In this document: positions 5,862-12,224 of the stretch, one piece after another | Numbering within the stretch: the first letter of the stretch is position 1 | How the letters are laid out: the number at the start of each line of letters is the position of its first letter | IMG/VR virus record: IMGVR_UViG_3300035670_001184 | Location: 1 to 24,820 of that record | Length of the DNA stretch: 24,820 bases | DNA from: a virus | Reading direction: 5' to 3' (one strand) | The notes under the pieces: model-generated | The model's input: only the letters and a program-made list of their open reading frames with translations | Told to the model about the DNA's origin: nothing | Databases searched by the model: none | Made by a program: the position numbers and the translations under genes

Positions 5862-6181
5862 TGGATCGCCAGAAGACTCTGTGGGACGACGAGTTCTTTG
5901 CTGATCTAGAAGCGAAGCGACTCGCGCGACGCACCGATCCGGCCACATCGCACCAAGCCGCAGCGGATCTGGTCAACAGCGGCCGGCTATCACGTCAGTG
6001 CGAGATCATCCTGCATCGTCTGCAGCAAGGACCAGCAACAAGTAGTGAGCTGGCTGCACTGAGTATCAAGTACACAGGCCGCATCAGCGACCTGCGGAAA
6101 CGAGGATTCAATATCCAATGTGAGCGTGGCGGGAGCGGTGAGTGTGGTGAATGGATGTACTTTCTCTACAGCAAGGACTGA
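5861..6181 (+). CDS. Phage winged-helix DNA-binding protein
   Basis: A 106-residue protein. Residues about 25-40 carry RTDPATSHQAAADLV, a phrase typical of a family of phage HTH proteins, followed by a winged helix: LSRQCEIILHRLQQGPATSSELAALSIKYTGRISDLRKRGFNIQCE. TSSELAALS is the first HTH helix and YTGRISDLRKRGF the recognition helix and wing start. The family usually sits in early or replication regions and its exact role is not known. The TGATG overlap with the upstream gene and GAGGTGGAG upstream set the start at ATG 5861 rather than GTG 5858. Confidence 0.7.
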   Translation: MDRQKTLWDDEFFADLEAKRLARRTDPATSHQAAADLVNSGRLSRQCEIILHRLQQGPATSSELAALSIKYTGRISDLRKRGFNIQCERGGSGECGEWMYFLYSKD

Positions 6182-6184
6182 ACA

Positions 6185-6385
6185 ATGGATCTGTTCATCG
6201 GCTTCACTGTCGGCATGACGTTTGGTTGCTACCTCTGGTGGCAGACGCTGCTGCAAGGAAATGAGCTGTACCAAGAACACATGAAGGTGCTGCGTGAGTT
6301 GCAGCAAGCACGTCGGCAGATATACGACGTCTGCGGCAGCCGCTTTGTAGAAGATGGACCGACAACAAGACCGTCAAGGAACTGA
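6185..6385 (+). CDS. Small membrane-anchored protein
   Basis: A 66-residue protein with one N-terminal hydrophobic segment (LFIGFTVGMTFGCYLWW, residues 3-19) and a cytoplasmic-type helical rest (NELYQEHMKVLRELQQARRQIYDVC) that may coil. The ATG is preceded by AAGGA at a good distance and starts four bases after the previous stop. No known family is apparent. The layout, a short anchor plus an amphipathic helix, is shared by many small phage inner-membrane proteins. Confidence 0.55.
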   Translation: MDLFIGFTVGMTFGCYLWWQTLLQGNELYQEHMKVLRELQQARRQIYDVCGSRFVEDGPTTRPSRN

Positions 6386-6387
6386 CC

Positions 6388-6750
6388 GTGCCAGGGAAAC
6401 TGTGGGAGGAGTGGGAAGACAAGGTGCTGGCGAACCTCTGGCCGATTCGTCAGGAGGCGCTAGTCATGGTCATTACGGGCCGGTCGATTTACGCGATCAA
6501 GATGCGTGCCCGAATAATGCACTTGCGGCGTCGTAATAGTGAACCTGTTGTCCACACTAATGCAATGTCCGCGGCAACTTTCGGTGCGTCATGGGAGCCG
6601 ACAAAGTGCTGTACGCCAACGGACGCACCGATCGGATCAACGGAAAAAGTCAACACGTTGCGGATGCGGCTGATGAATGGCGAGCCGCTCTGGCACGAAA
6701 ACGATAACCGGTGTGCAGTACACCATAACGGGCAGGACATGGACCTATGA
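6388..6750 (+). CDS. SANT/Myb- or GcrA-like HTH protein
   Basis: A 120-residue protein starting with GTG 6388, set by AAGGA eight bases upstream inside the end of the previous gene. WEEWEDKVLANLWPIR, then ITGRSIYAIKMRARIMHLRRRN (to about residue 50), fit the three-helix pattern W-x-(D/E)-E...GRS-x-x-A-I-x-x-(K/R)-A-x-x-L found in phage SANT-like and GcrA-like DNA-binding proteins. The C-terminal half (NEPLWHENDNRC, HHNGQDMDL) has no visible motif. It overlaps the next gene by ATGA. Probably a small regulator. Confidence 0.55.
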   Translation: MPGKLWEEWEDKVLANLWPIRQEALVMVITGRSIYAIKMRARIMHLRRRNSEPVVHTNAMSAATFGASWEPTKCCTPTDAPIGSTEKVNTLRMRLMNGEPLWHENDNRCAVHHNGQDMDL

Positions 6751-6962
6751 TCGATTACAGCAAACCAGTCTGCACGAAAAGCGGTAAGCCGGTCACCGTG
6801 CTGACTACGGACGCACCTGGCGTGTTTCCGGTGATCGGCTGGATGTTGGACAAGTACGACGACGCGATGCCGTATCGCTGGCAGATCGATGGCAGTTATT
6901 TACTGGATGAGCCTAGTTGGATGGACCTGATAGGAACGGACGAACGAAAGTCGCCAAAATGA
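6747..6962 (+). CDS. Hypothetical phage protein
   Basis: A 71-residue protein with a compact beta-rich look: SKPVCTKSGKPVTVLTTDAPGVFPVIGWML, then YRWQIDGSYLLD. The pattern of a small strand-rich domain with a PVIG turn followed by a W-x-x-DG is widespread among phage proteins of unknown function. Its start overlaps the preceding stop (ATGA at 6747) and its own stop overlaps the next ATG at 6959, so it belongs to a translationally coupled trio. No function assigned. Confidence 0.55.
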   Translation: MIDYSKPVCTKSGKPVTVLTTDAPGVFPVIGWMLDKYDDAMPYRWQIDGSYLLDEPSWMDLIGTDERKSPK

Positions 6963-7204
6963 CGGAATACCTGGCAATGACCAATAAGCGGCTGCTGAAC
7001 GGGCACCGCACGACGGTGACCCATGGGTCTGCAGACGGCAAAACGACGTACTGCGGCCGAGAAATTGATCGCTGGTATGTAACATTCCCCGCACTGGAAC
7101 GGTCGCGACTGTCGTGCTCTGGGTGCATCGCGGCCAAACTGAAAGGACTGAAGGACCATGGCGAAGACAACACAACTACAGGTGATTGCCCAGTATCTGA
7201 ATGA
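6959..7204 (+). CDS. Small putative zinc-binding phage protein
   Basis: An 81-residue protein. KTTYCGREID and, about 20 residues later, LSCSGCIAAKL give a C...C-x2-C arrangement, with HGSADGK before it possibly providing a histidine ligand. This resembles short phage proteins carrying a CGR...C-x2-C treble-clef knuckle. ATG 6959 overlaps the upstream stop. The C-terminus overlaps the recT start by 47 bases in another frame, an unusually long overlap; recT may be read by reinitiation or by its own ribosome site. Function unknown, but its position suggests a role close to recombination. Confidence 0.5.
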   Translation: MTEYLAMTNKRLLNGHRTTVTHGSADGKTTYCGREIDRWYVTFPALERSRLSCSGCIAAKLKGLKDHGEDNTTTGDCPVSE

Positions 7205-7994
7205 CAAGGTCGACAGGATCGGTGAACTGCTGCCGCGGAACGCACCGATTGACAAACGCACGTTGGTGCGTGTGGCGTTGATGGCGGTGAACGAAAACCC
7301 AGCACTACTGGCGTGTTCTCCGCAGAGCATTTACGCAGCGGTTCTTGAGTCGGCGAGGCTCGGACTTGAAATCGGCGGACCAGTCGCACAGGCGTATCTG
7401 GTGCCGTACAAGATGAGAGACAAAGTAACCAAGCAACTGGTTACGCGAGCATCTTTCCAGCCGTCATATCGTGGCCTAATCGATCTCGTGATGCGGAACG
7501 GAGGCGTACGCAAGGTAAATGTGCAGGCGGTCTATGTCGGCGATCTTTTCAAGCGTGACCTGGGTATCTTGGGCACGTTCATACACGAGCCGGGAGATGA
7601 CCCGGATCGTGAGTCGCGCGAAATAACGCACGTCTACTCTGAGTTCTTGTTTCCAGATAAGGAAGTGACGCGGTTCGTGATGACGACCAAGGAGATCAAC
7701 GAGCACGCTCGGCGATTCTCCAAGAGCTGGGGTGACCCTGACGGACCGTGGAAAACAGATTGGAAATCGATGGCGTCTAAAACGGTCATCAGGCTTCCGA
7801 TCATGCGTGGACTGGTTCCCGTCCATCTTCGTGACGACGTTAGGCAATACGTGGTTGCCGAAGACACCCAGCCAGGTTCACTCAAAGACTTGGCTGGTAC
7901 GTTCGGCGCCCCAGAGATCCCGTGCGACGCGGAAGGCGAGATCACGGAGGAAGAGAAAGCACAGATTCTGGCTCAGGAAGCGGCGGGAGAGTGA
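7158..7994 (+). CDS. recT: RecT-family single-strand annealing recombinase
   Basis: A 278-residue protein that matches RecT along its length: NPALLACSPQSIYAAVLESARLGLEIG (about 47-73), AYLVPYK, ASFQPSYRGLIDLVMR, then a W-x-x-x-MA-x-KTVIRLPI stretch (about 197-210), and an acidic C-terminus (EGEITEEEKAQILAQEA) as usual. It binds single-stranded DNA and anneals complementary strands, normally with a partner exonuclease. No RecE-, lambda-exo- or YqaJ-like exonuclease is visible in this window. AAGGACC just before ATG 7158 gives the start. The GTGNN array begins 20 bases after its stop, and rusA follows, so the three form a recombination block. Confidence 0.93.
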   Translation: MAKTTQLQVIAQYLNDKVDRIGELLPRNAPIDKRTLVRVALMAVNENPALLACSPQSIYAAVLESARLGLEIGGPVAQAYLVPYKMRDKVTKQLVTRASFQPSYRGLIDLVMRNGGVRKVNVQAVYVGDLFKRDLGILGTFIHEPGDDPDRESREITHVYSEFLFPDKEVTRFVMTTKEINEHARRFSKSWGDPDGPWKTDWKSMASKTVIRLPIMRGLVPVHLRDDVRQYVVAEDTQPGSLKDLAGTFGAPEIPCDAEGEITEEEKAQILAQEAAGE

Positions 7995-8013
7995 CGCTGT
8001 TAATTTAGACGGA

Positions 8014-8064
8014 GTGTCGTGGTGTGGTGTGGGGTGCGGTGCGGCGAACTGAACTGAAGTTTTT
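8014..8064 (+). repeat. GTGNN pentanucleotide array, block 1
   Basis: Reading from 8014 in steps of five: GTGTC, GTGGT, GTGGT, GTGGG, GTGCG, GTGCG, then GCGAA, CTGAA, CTGAA and a closing GTTTTT. The GTG is kept while the last two bases vary. A step of five cannot keep a codon frame, and this strand is between recT and rusA, so the order is not a coding effect. GGA precedes the first unit, as in block 2. Confidence 0.8.
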
Positions 8065-8086
8065 GCCATCATCCATAAATCACGCA

Positions 8087-8179
8087 GTGGAGTGTCGTGA
8101 CGTGCGGTGGGGTGTGGTGATGTGTCGTGATGTGAGGTGTGCTGGCGTGTTGTGTCGTGGCGTGAACTGAAGTGTTTTT
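8087..8179 (+). repeat. GTGNN pentanucleotide array, block 2
   Basis: Eighteen consecutive 5-base units from 8087 to 8176. Sixteen begin GTG and two begin CTG (8142 and 8167), with no insertion or deletion. Spacer pairs include GA, TC, AC, CG, GG, TG, AT, AG, GC, TT and AA. It ends GTGAA-CTGAA-GTG followed by a T-tract, almost the same ending as block 1 (GAACTGAAG then T5). The 22 bases between the blocks (8065-8086) are ordinary and AT-richer. It occupies the presumed 5' leader of rusA. Confidence 0.85.
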
Positions 8180-8207
8180 CCCACGCGTTTGCTGCATGGA
8201 TGCACCA

Positions 8208-8543
8208 ATGATTTCCTTCCGACTCGACTACCCGCCATCTGTCAATCACTACTGGAAGTCCTTCCGCGGCATTGTGACGCTATCCGCGGCTGCCAAGGCG
8301 TATCGGGCAGCCGCGGCCGACTACGCGTTACCTGCGCCACTGGAGGGCCGTCTGGCGGTCAGTCTGGAACTGACCATGCCTGACCGTCGGAAGCGGGACA
8401 TTGACAACACCGCCAAGGCGATTTTGGACGCGATCGGCCACGCTGGGATCTGGCGGGATGATTGCCAAATTGACCGGCTACTGATTCAGCGGGTTGGAGT
8501 GGAACCACCTGGGTGTGTGGATGTGGTCATTGAGGAGATGTAG
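8208..8543 (+). CDS. rusA: RusA-family Holliday junction resolvase
   Basis: A 111-residue endonuclease of the RusA family, which cuts four-way junctions as a dimer and helps resolve recombination or replication intermediates before packaging. The N-terminus FRLDYPPSVNHYW is the family signature. RKRDIDNTAKAILDAI (61-76) carries the first acidic pair (D64, D66) with a conserved Lys (K69), and WRDDCQIDRL (82-91) the third acidic residue (D85). Length is normal (RusA is about 120). The start is unsure: ATG 8208 matches the family's usual beginning, ATG 8196 adds four residues, and neither has a good ribosome site. The GTGNN array lies directly upstream and may affect expression. Confidence 0.88.
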   Translation: MISFRLDYPPSVNHYWKSFRGIVTLSAAAKAYRAAAADYALPAPLEGRLAVSLELTMPDRRKRDIDNTAKAILDAIGHAGIWRDDCQIDRLLIQRVGVEPPGCVDVVIEEM

Positions 8544-8545
8544 CC

Positions 8546-9331
8546 ATGGCAGGCGACTGGATCAAGGTGGAAGCGTCTACTCCCAATAAGCCCGAGGTGC
8601 TAAAGCTGGCCCGGCTGATGGGTATCACCAGGGATGATGCCTTCGGAAAAGCGATGCGGTTCTGGCTCTGGCTGGATGGGATTTCTGTAGACGGTCGTGT
8701 AGACGGTGTAGCGTCTCATGATGTAGACGCCGTTGTAGGCGCCGAGGGTGTTGCACGTGCGCTCGCGGATGTGGGATGGCTCATCATCGACGATGATCAG
8801 CAGACGATCGCGGTTCCGCACTTTGACCGCCATAACGGCGTAAGTGCAAAAGCTAGAGCAACTAAGGGAAATCGGCAGCGACGCTGGAGAGACGGTCGTG
8901 TAGACGGTCGTGTAGACGGTGAGGCGTCTACAAAACCGTCTCTAGAGAAGAGAAGAGAAGAGAAGAGTAAGAGAGAACTAAAGTTCTCTTCGTCTGACAC
9001 GGAGGTAGCTAACAAAATCTGGCAGAACGTGAGGGAGGCATTTCCGAATTCTCGTCCGCCTGCCATGGGGGATTGGGCAAACACGATCCGGCTGCTGGTC
9101 GAGAGAGACGGCCGGACGCACGAGCAGATCCTTGACCTGTTCACGTGGGCCAGCCGGAACGCATTCTGGGCGGCGAATATCAGGTCACCGGGCAAGCTCC
9201 GCGAGAAGTGGGATCAGTTGGAAGCTATTCGGACAGCAAAGCCGGAACCGAAGCGGCAGATGACTTTGGCAGAACGCAACCAACAGGCACTCGAAGCATG
9301 GAAACAGAACCGCAAGACCAAGTCGACCTGA
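8546..9331 (+). CDS. Lambda O-like replication initiator
   Basis: A 261-residue protein. The N-terminal domain (DWIKVEASTPNKPEVLKLARLMG, FWLWLDG) fits the winged-helix N-terminus of phage replication initiators. The C-terminal domain (IWQNVREAFPNSR, LLVERDGRTHEQILDLFTWA, FWAANIRSPGKLREKWDQL) is the usual helicase-recruiting end seen in O-like proteins. Between them are two low-complexity stretches, VDGRVDG (about 47-53) and DGRVDGRVDG (about 116-125), created by DNA iterons inside the gene (8686-8745 and 8887-8942) and followed by a Lys/Arg/Glu-rich linker from a purine tract. That is the lambda plan: O protein binds iterons within its own gene. GAGGAG sets the start. Confidence 0.75.
   Translation: MAGDWIKVEASTPNKPEVLKLARLMGITRDDAFGKAMRFWLWLDGISVDGRVDGVASHDVDAVVGAEGVARALADVGWLIIDDDQQTIAVPHFDRHNGVSAKARATKGNRQRRWRDGRVDGRVDGEASTKPSLEKRREEKSKRELKFSSSDTEVANKIWQNVREAFPNSRPPAMGDWANTIRLLVERDGRTHEQILDLFTWASRNAFWAANIRSPGKLREKWDQLEAIRTAKPEPKRQMTLAERNQQALEAWKQNRKTKST
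8686..8745 (+). repeat. 12-bp iterons, cluster 1 (probable replication origin)
   Basis: TGTAGACGGTCG at 8686, TGTAGACGGTGT at 8698, TGTAGACGCCGT at 8722 and TGTAGGCGCCGA at 8734 are all in register at multiples of 12; the slot at 8710 holds an inverted half (GCGTCTC). An isolated inverted half site (CGTCTAC) is at 8574. They lie inside the initiator gene. Confidence 0.6.
8887..8942 (+). repeat. 12-bp iterons, cluster 2 (probable replication origin core)
   Basis: Three head-to-tail 12-bp units, GAGAGACGGTCG (8887), TGTAGACGGTCG (8899) and TGTAGACGGTGA (8911), are followed by two inverted copies, CGTCTACA (8925-8932) and ACCGTCTC (8935-8942). The consensus equals that of cluster 1. The purine tract begins directly afterwards, as in lambda ori. 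Confidence 0.65.
8944..8989 (+). other. Purine tract plus dyad, probable unwinding region
   Basis: Four AGAGA pentamers (8944-8963) and AGAGT form an almost pure purine strand. It ends in a perfect dyad, AGAGAACT-AA-AGTTCTCT (8972-8989). Strand asymmetry next to iterons in an initiator gene is the arrangement of the lambda ori unwinding element. Confidence 0.5.
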
Positions 9332-9924
9332 TCGGCGCCATCGTGGCCAGACTCTGCACGGTCTACGGCGTGCCAGTCTCCGACGACCTGACGACCGGCT
9401 ACGTCAGCACGCTCGAAGACATCGAGCCTGAGTTCGTTGAAATCGCGGCAGACGAGCTGCTGAAGGAATCCACCTGGATGCCGAAGCCGGCCGAGATCCG
9501 CAAGACAGCCAAGCGGATTGCCTCCGAGTGTCCCGCCCAGCCTGCCGAACCGGATCACTGGCGGCGCGACGCCTACCGCTGCCAGACCTGCCGTGACACC
9601 GGCTACGTGACCGTCTGGCACCCGACCGCCATGCAGTCGGCAATCTGGCACACCCACGGCCTGATCGCACGAGAGCGGCTCAGGCTGCCCACCTGTGACG
9701 CACGCTGCAGCTGTGCCATCGGTGACCTGAAGCCCTCCGGCGTCCGCAAGCGGAAGTTTGCCAGCAGCACCGAAGCACAAGAGCCAGTCCGGTTCAAGTC
9801 TCCTCCAACGCTACGGGTCGATGCGGCCCTCTCACCAGCCGATCAGATCGCCGGTCTGCTGGCATGGGCCGCTTCCTGGCAGCCGAAGGAAAAAACCTAC
9901 GAATGGGATCCGAACAGGTTTTGA
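9298..9924 (+). CDS. Putative helicase loader (lambda P / DnaI-like role)
   Basis: A 208-residue protein directly after the O-like gene and overlapping it by 34 bases, the place of lambda P. Residues 40-75 are helical with the phrase ESTWMPKPAEIRKTAKRIA, seen in phage replication accessory proteins. A zinc-type motif follows: YRCQTCRDTGYV (C95, C98) and CDARCSC (C133, C137, C139), similar to the C-x2-C-x-DTG ... C-x-C knuckle of DnaI/IstB-type loader N-termini. No Walker A ATPase motif is present, so it would not be an AAA+ loader. The frame is open from GTG 9145 but ATG 9298 leaves a normal overlap. The role is inferred from position and motif. Confidence 0.5.
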   Translation: METEPQDQVDLIGAIVARLCTVYGVPVSDDLTTGYVSTLEDIEPEFVEIAADELLKESTWMPKPAEIRKTAKRIASECPAQPAEPDHWRRDAYRCQTCRDTGYVTVWHPTAMQSAIWHTHGLIARERLRLPTCDARCSCAIGDLKPSGVRKRKFASSTEAQEPVRFKSPPTLRVDAALSPADQIAGLLAWAASWQPKEKTYEWDPNRF

Positions 9925-9936
9925 CTGACCCCTAGC

Positions 9937-9952
9937 AAAGTGTCACTTTTTT
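9937..9952 (+). terminator. Weak intrinsic terminator-like hairpin
   Basis: AAAGT-GTC-ACTTT followed by further Ts (total T6) lies 13 bases after the loader stop. The 5-bp AT-rich stem is weak, but the T-tract and the gene boundary fit an intrinsic terminator ending the replication unit. Confidence 0.35.
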
Positions 9953-9968
9953 AGTTCTTTTCCTGGTA

Positions 9969-10205
9969 ATGGGCCAAAGCGGACACCCACTTTCGACTAG
10001 CGAACGGCTGCAGATTCTACGTGCAGTCGCTCACGTGTCCACGTTCGGCGATCACCGCGAACTTTCTGAAATCGCGCACCATTACAGCGTCAGCTTGACA
10101 ACTGTCAAACGCATAGTCCGCACCAGCCTGTCGCGGGCCTTTGCGATTCTCGACAGTGAAAGACGGGTCAGCGAACTGTTGGAGGACAAGGACCATGGAT
10201 CGTGA
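9969..10205 (+). CDS. Small helix-turn-helix protein
   Basis: A 78-residue protein. RLQILRAVAHVSTFGDHRELSEIAHHYSVSLTTVKRIV has a clear HTH: HRELSEIAHHY as the support helix and SLTTVKRIVR as recognition helix (about residues 30-51). The remainder is a charged helix. The size and HTH are compatible with a late-gene regulator or a small terminase-like DNA-binding protein, but it is far from the terminase large gene (18611). ATG 9969 has no strong ribosome site. It is the first gene after the terminator-like hairpin and overlaps the next gene by 11 bases. Confidence 0.5.
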   Translation: MGQSGHPLSTSERLQILRAVAHVSTFGDHRELSEIAHHYSVSLTTVKRIVRTSLSRAFAILDSERRVSELLEDKDHGS

Positions 10206-10554
10206 CATCAACGAGGTGATCAGGTCTCTGATCGCCAGGGTTCAAGCCAGGGATTTCGGCATCGGGTTTTTCCTGGATGTAATCACCGTCGCTTTCGCCG
10301 TGTTGTCGTGGATCGACAAAGATCCACCTGTGTTTGGCGATGACGGTGAAACGCTCGGTCTGATGATCGATCTGCACGAGGAGCTTACCGGTGAACCGGT
10401 TCCGGCTGGCGGGATGCTGTCTGGCATCCTAGTGAGCCTCGTCCTGCGTGTGTTGATCGAGAAGGCTCTTGAGGTGTTGGCAGAATCGGACTTGCCTGCT
10501 GCCGTGATCGAGATCCTGAAGAAACTTCTGGCCGATATCCAGGCGAAGCTATGA
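10195..10554 (+). CDS. Hypothetical protein with hydrophobic helices
   Basis: A 119-residue protein with two hydrophobic stretches, FGIGFFLDVITVAFAVLSWI (about 19-38) and GGMLSGILVSLVLRVLI (about 71-87), and an amphipathic C-terminal helix (IEILKKLLADIQAKL). It may be a membrane protein or a helical-bundle protein; both stretches contain charged residues, so soluble is also possible. GGAGGACAAGG before ATG 10195 sets the start. It is coupled by ATGA to the secreted protein gene. With the cysteine peptidase and the coiled-coil membrane protein nearby, a lysis or envelope role (holin-like) is conceivable but unproven. Confidence 0.45.
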   Translation: MDRDINEVIRSLIARVQARDFGIGFFLDVITVAFAVLSWIDKDPPVFGDDGETLGLMIDLHEELTGEPVPAGGMLSGILVSLVLRVLIEKALEVLAESDLPAAVIEILKKLLADIQAKL

Positions 10555-11315
10555 ACCCCATGTACCGCACCGTGCCGTTGCTGTGGCTGCTGCTGACGTG
10601 CCTCCCCGCGGGAGCCGCCGGGACGCGCGAGGTGGCGGTCGCTCCCGGTCTGGTGGTCCTACGGGTGGAAGCAGCGGCCGGTGCGGACATTTCCTGGGAA
10701 GCTAGGCAGCCAATGACGCTGCCGCTACAGACGTTCGAGGGTGCCACGGCCTGCGTGTTTTGTGAGCACACGGTAGGCCGGCAGGTGGTCGTAGTGAGCG
10801 ACGTCATCGACTGGGATGCGCGGAAGCGGGACAAGACGACTTGGATCGTGACCGTCGGCACGGGACCGACACCGGTTCCACCACCAGTACCGCCTCAGCC
10901 TGAGCCGGCTGACTTCGGGTTCGTCGAGTTCGCATCCAAACATGCCAGCCTGATCCAGTCGGCTGGCATCAAGCACATTCGGACAGTCGCCGGAAACTTT
11001 AGCCACGCTGCGGATGCCATCCGTGAAGGGAAGCTTCTCAGCCTGCAATCAGCCACCGACCATGCCTCCAGGCTGAACGCTGCCACGCTCGGGTCGGACG
11101 TGGTGGCATGGAATGGCTGGCTACTGAAGGTGGGCTACGCAGTCGACCGGCTGGAAGATGAAGGTACGGTCAAGACCGTGCAGCAGAAGGCACAGGTCTT
11201 CGACGAGATCGCTGCTGGGCTGATCAAGTTTGCTGACGCCCAGCGCGTAACGGTTAGTCGTAGTCTGCCTGCCATTGTCTGCGTGAATGGTACTTGCGTG
11301 GAGGTGGCACCGTGA
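10551..11315 (+). CDS. Secreted protein with Pro-rich linker, unknown
   Basis: A 254-residue protein with a good Sec signal (RTVPLLWLLLTCLPAGAAG, cleavage near residue 23). The first domain (about 25-104) is beta-rich with a C-x2-C pair (ACVFCEHT). A proline linker, PTPVPPPVPPQPEP (about 105-118), leads to a helical C-terminal domain, then CVNGTCVEV, which could form a disulfide. It overlaps both neighbours by ATGA/GTGA. I do not recognise the family. The layout suggests a periplasmic or surface protein expressed with the peptidase that follows, possibly in lysis or as a lysogenic surface factor. Confidence 0.55.
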   Translation: MNPMYRTVPLLWLLLTCLPAGAAGTREVAVAPGLVVLRVEAAAGADISWEARQPMTLPLQTFEGATACVFCEHTVGRQVVVVSDVIDWDARKRDKTTWIVTVGTGPTPVPPPVPPQPEPADFGFVEFASKHASLIQSAGIKHIRTVAGNFSHAADAIREGKLLSLQSATDHASRLNAATLGSDVVAWNGWLLKVGYAVDRLEDEGTVKTVQQKAQVFDEIAAGLIKFADAQRVTVSRSLPAIVCVNGTCVEVAP

Positions 11316-12208
11316 GCGAACGATTCGGCTGGCTCGGACCTGAATTAGCCATCGCGGCCTGGCCAGCCGTGGCCGATGAGTTTCGGCCGTTCCGCTGCTA
11401 TGGTGTTGGCGCGACGGAGATCAAGCGGACTTGTGCTTGGGATGCCTGGGACAAGATTGGCTGGGACATCAATAAATCGATTCTCTACGAGCAGCAGATC
11501 GGCGACTGTGTTTCATTCGGTGCTGCGATTGCAGTAGTAGCCGTGATCGCTCACGAGGTTGTTGCCCTTCAGGAACCGGAGCGATTCGAAGTCCCATTCC
11601 CGCCGTACCTCTACGGAATTTCACGTCTCATGAAAGAGGGTGGTAACGGACGGCTGCGGGGCGACGGATCGCTTGGTTCCTGGATGGCTGCCACGATCAA
11701 GAAGTACGGGGTTTTGAGAGCGAACTACCAAGGCGTGCCTGGCTATAGCGGCGCGGTCGCTAAGTCATGGGGTAGCAGTAAAACCGCCTGGTCGCAGTTC
11801 ATCGATGAGGCGGACGATCACTGCATCAAGACGATTGCCCCGATCAACAACAGCAACGATCTAGCCTGTGCGATTACCAACGGCTATTACGTGACGATCG
11901 CATCGACGCGTGGCTACGCGATGGACCTAAAGGACGACAAAGGGAAGTCCTGGTTCGTCGGACGTGACACATGGCCTCATCAGATGTCTATCATCGCAGT
12001 CGACACTGAGCCGGAGCTGTGTTTCTACCGTCGCAATCAATGGGCTAATGCTCACGGACCCCAGCTTGATGGACCGGCTGGCGGCGGCTGGGTACGTGCT
12101 GAAGACTTAGAAGCTGAACTGCGGGATGACGGAACGGAGTGTTTCGCTTTCAGTCAGTTCGACGGTTTTCCTTCGGAAGCAACCAAGCCACGGAACTGGT
12201 ACGCCTAG
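11312..12208 (+). CDS. Papain-like (C1-type) cysteine peptidase
   Basis: A 298-residue protein. The three papain-fold landmarks are present in order: Q-Q-I-G-D-C-V-S-F-G with Q62 (oxyanion hole) and C66 (nucleophile); WPHQMSIIAV with H223 followed by the usual small-hydrophobic strand; RNQWANAHG with N242 and the N-x-W...HG that orients the histidine. There is no signal peptide and no propeptide. GTG 11312, with GGAGGTG upstream and a GTGA overlap, is the likely start; a TTG at 11294 is also in frame. Substrate unknown: a peptidoglycan-peptide hydrolase (endolysin) or a virion/host protein protease are both possible. Its location between secreted and membrane genes favours envelope action. 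Confidence 0.7.
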   Translation: MSERFGWLGPELAIAAWPAVADEFRPFRCYGVGATEIKRTCAWDAWDKIGWDINKSILYEQQIGDCVSFGAAIAVVAVIAHEVVALQEPERFEVPFPPYLYGISRLMKEGGNGRLRGDGSLGSWMAATIKKYGVLRANYQGVPGYSGAVAKSWGSSKTAWSQFIDEADDHCIKTIAPINNSNDLACAITNGYYVTIASTRGYAMDLKDDKGKSWFVGRDTWPHQMSIIAVDTEPELCFYRRNQWANAHGPQLDGPAGGGWVRAEDLEAELRDDGTECFAFSQFDGFPSEATKPRNWYA

Positions 12209-12224
12209 CTGCAATGGAGTGTAA

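Noticed and set aside
7878-8249. A 123-codon frame on the - strand that runs through the GTGNN array and reads as His/Thr pentapeptide repeats.
   Set aside because: It is antisense to the recT end and rusA start. The peptide repeat follows automatically from a 5-nt period (15 nt is 5 codons), and there is no ribosome site.
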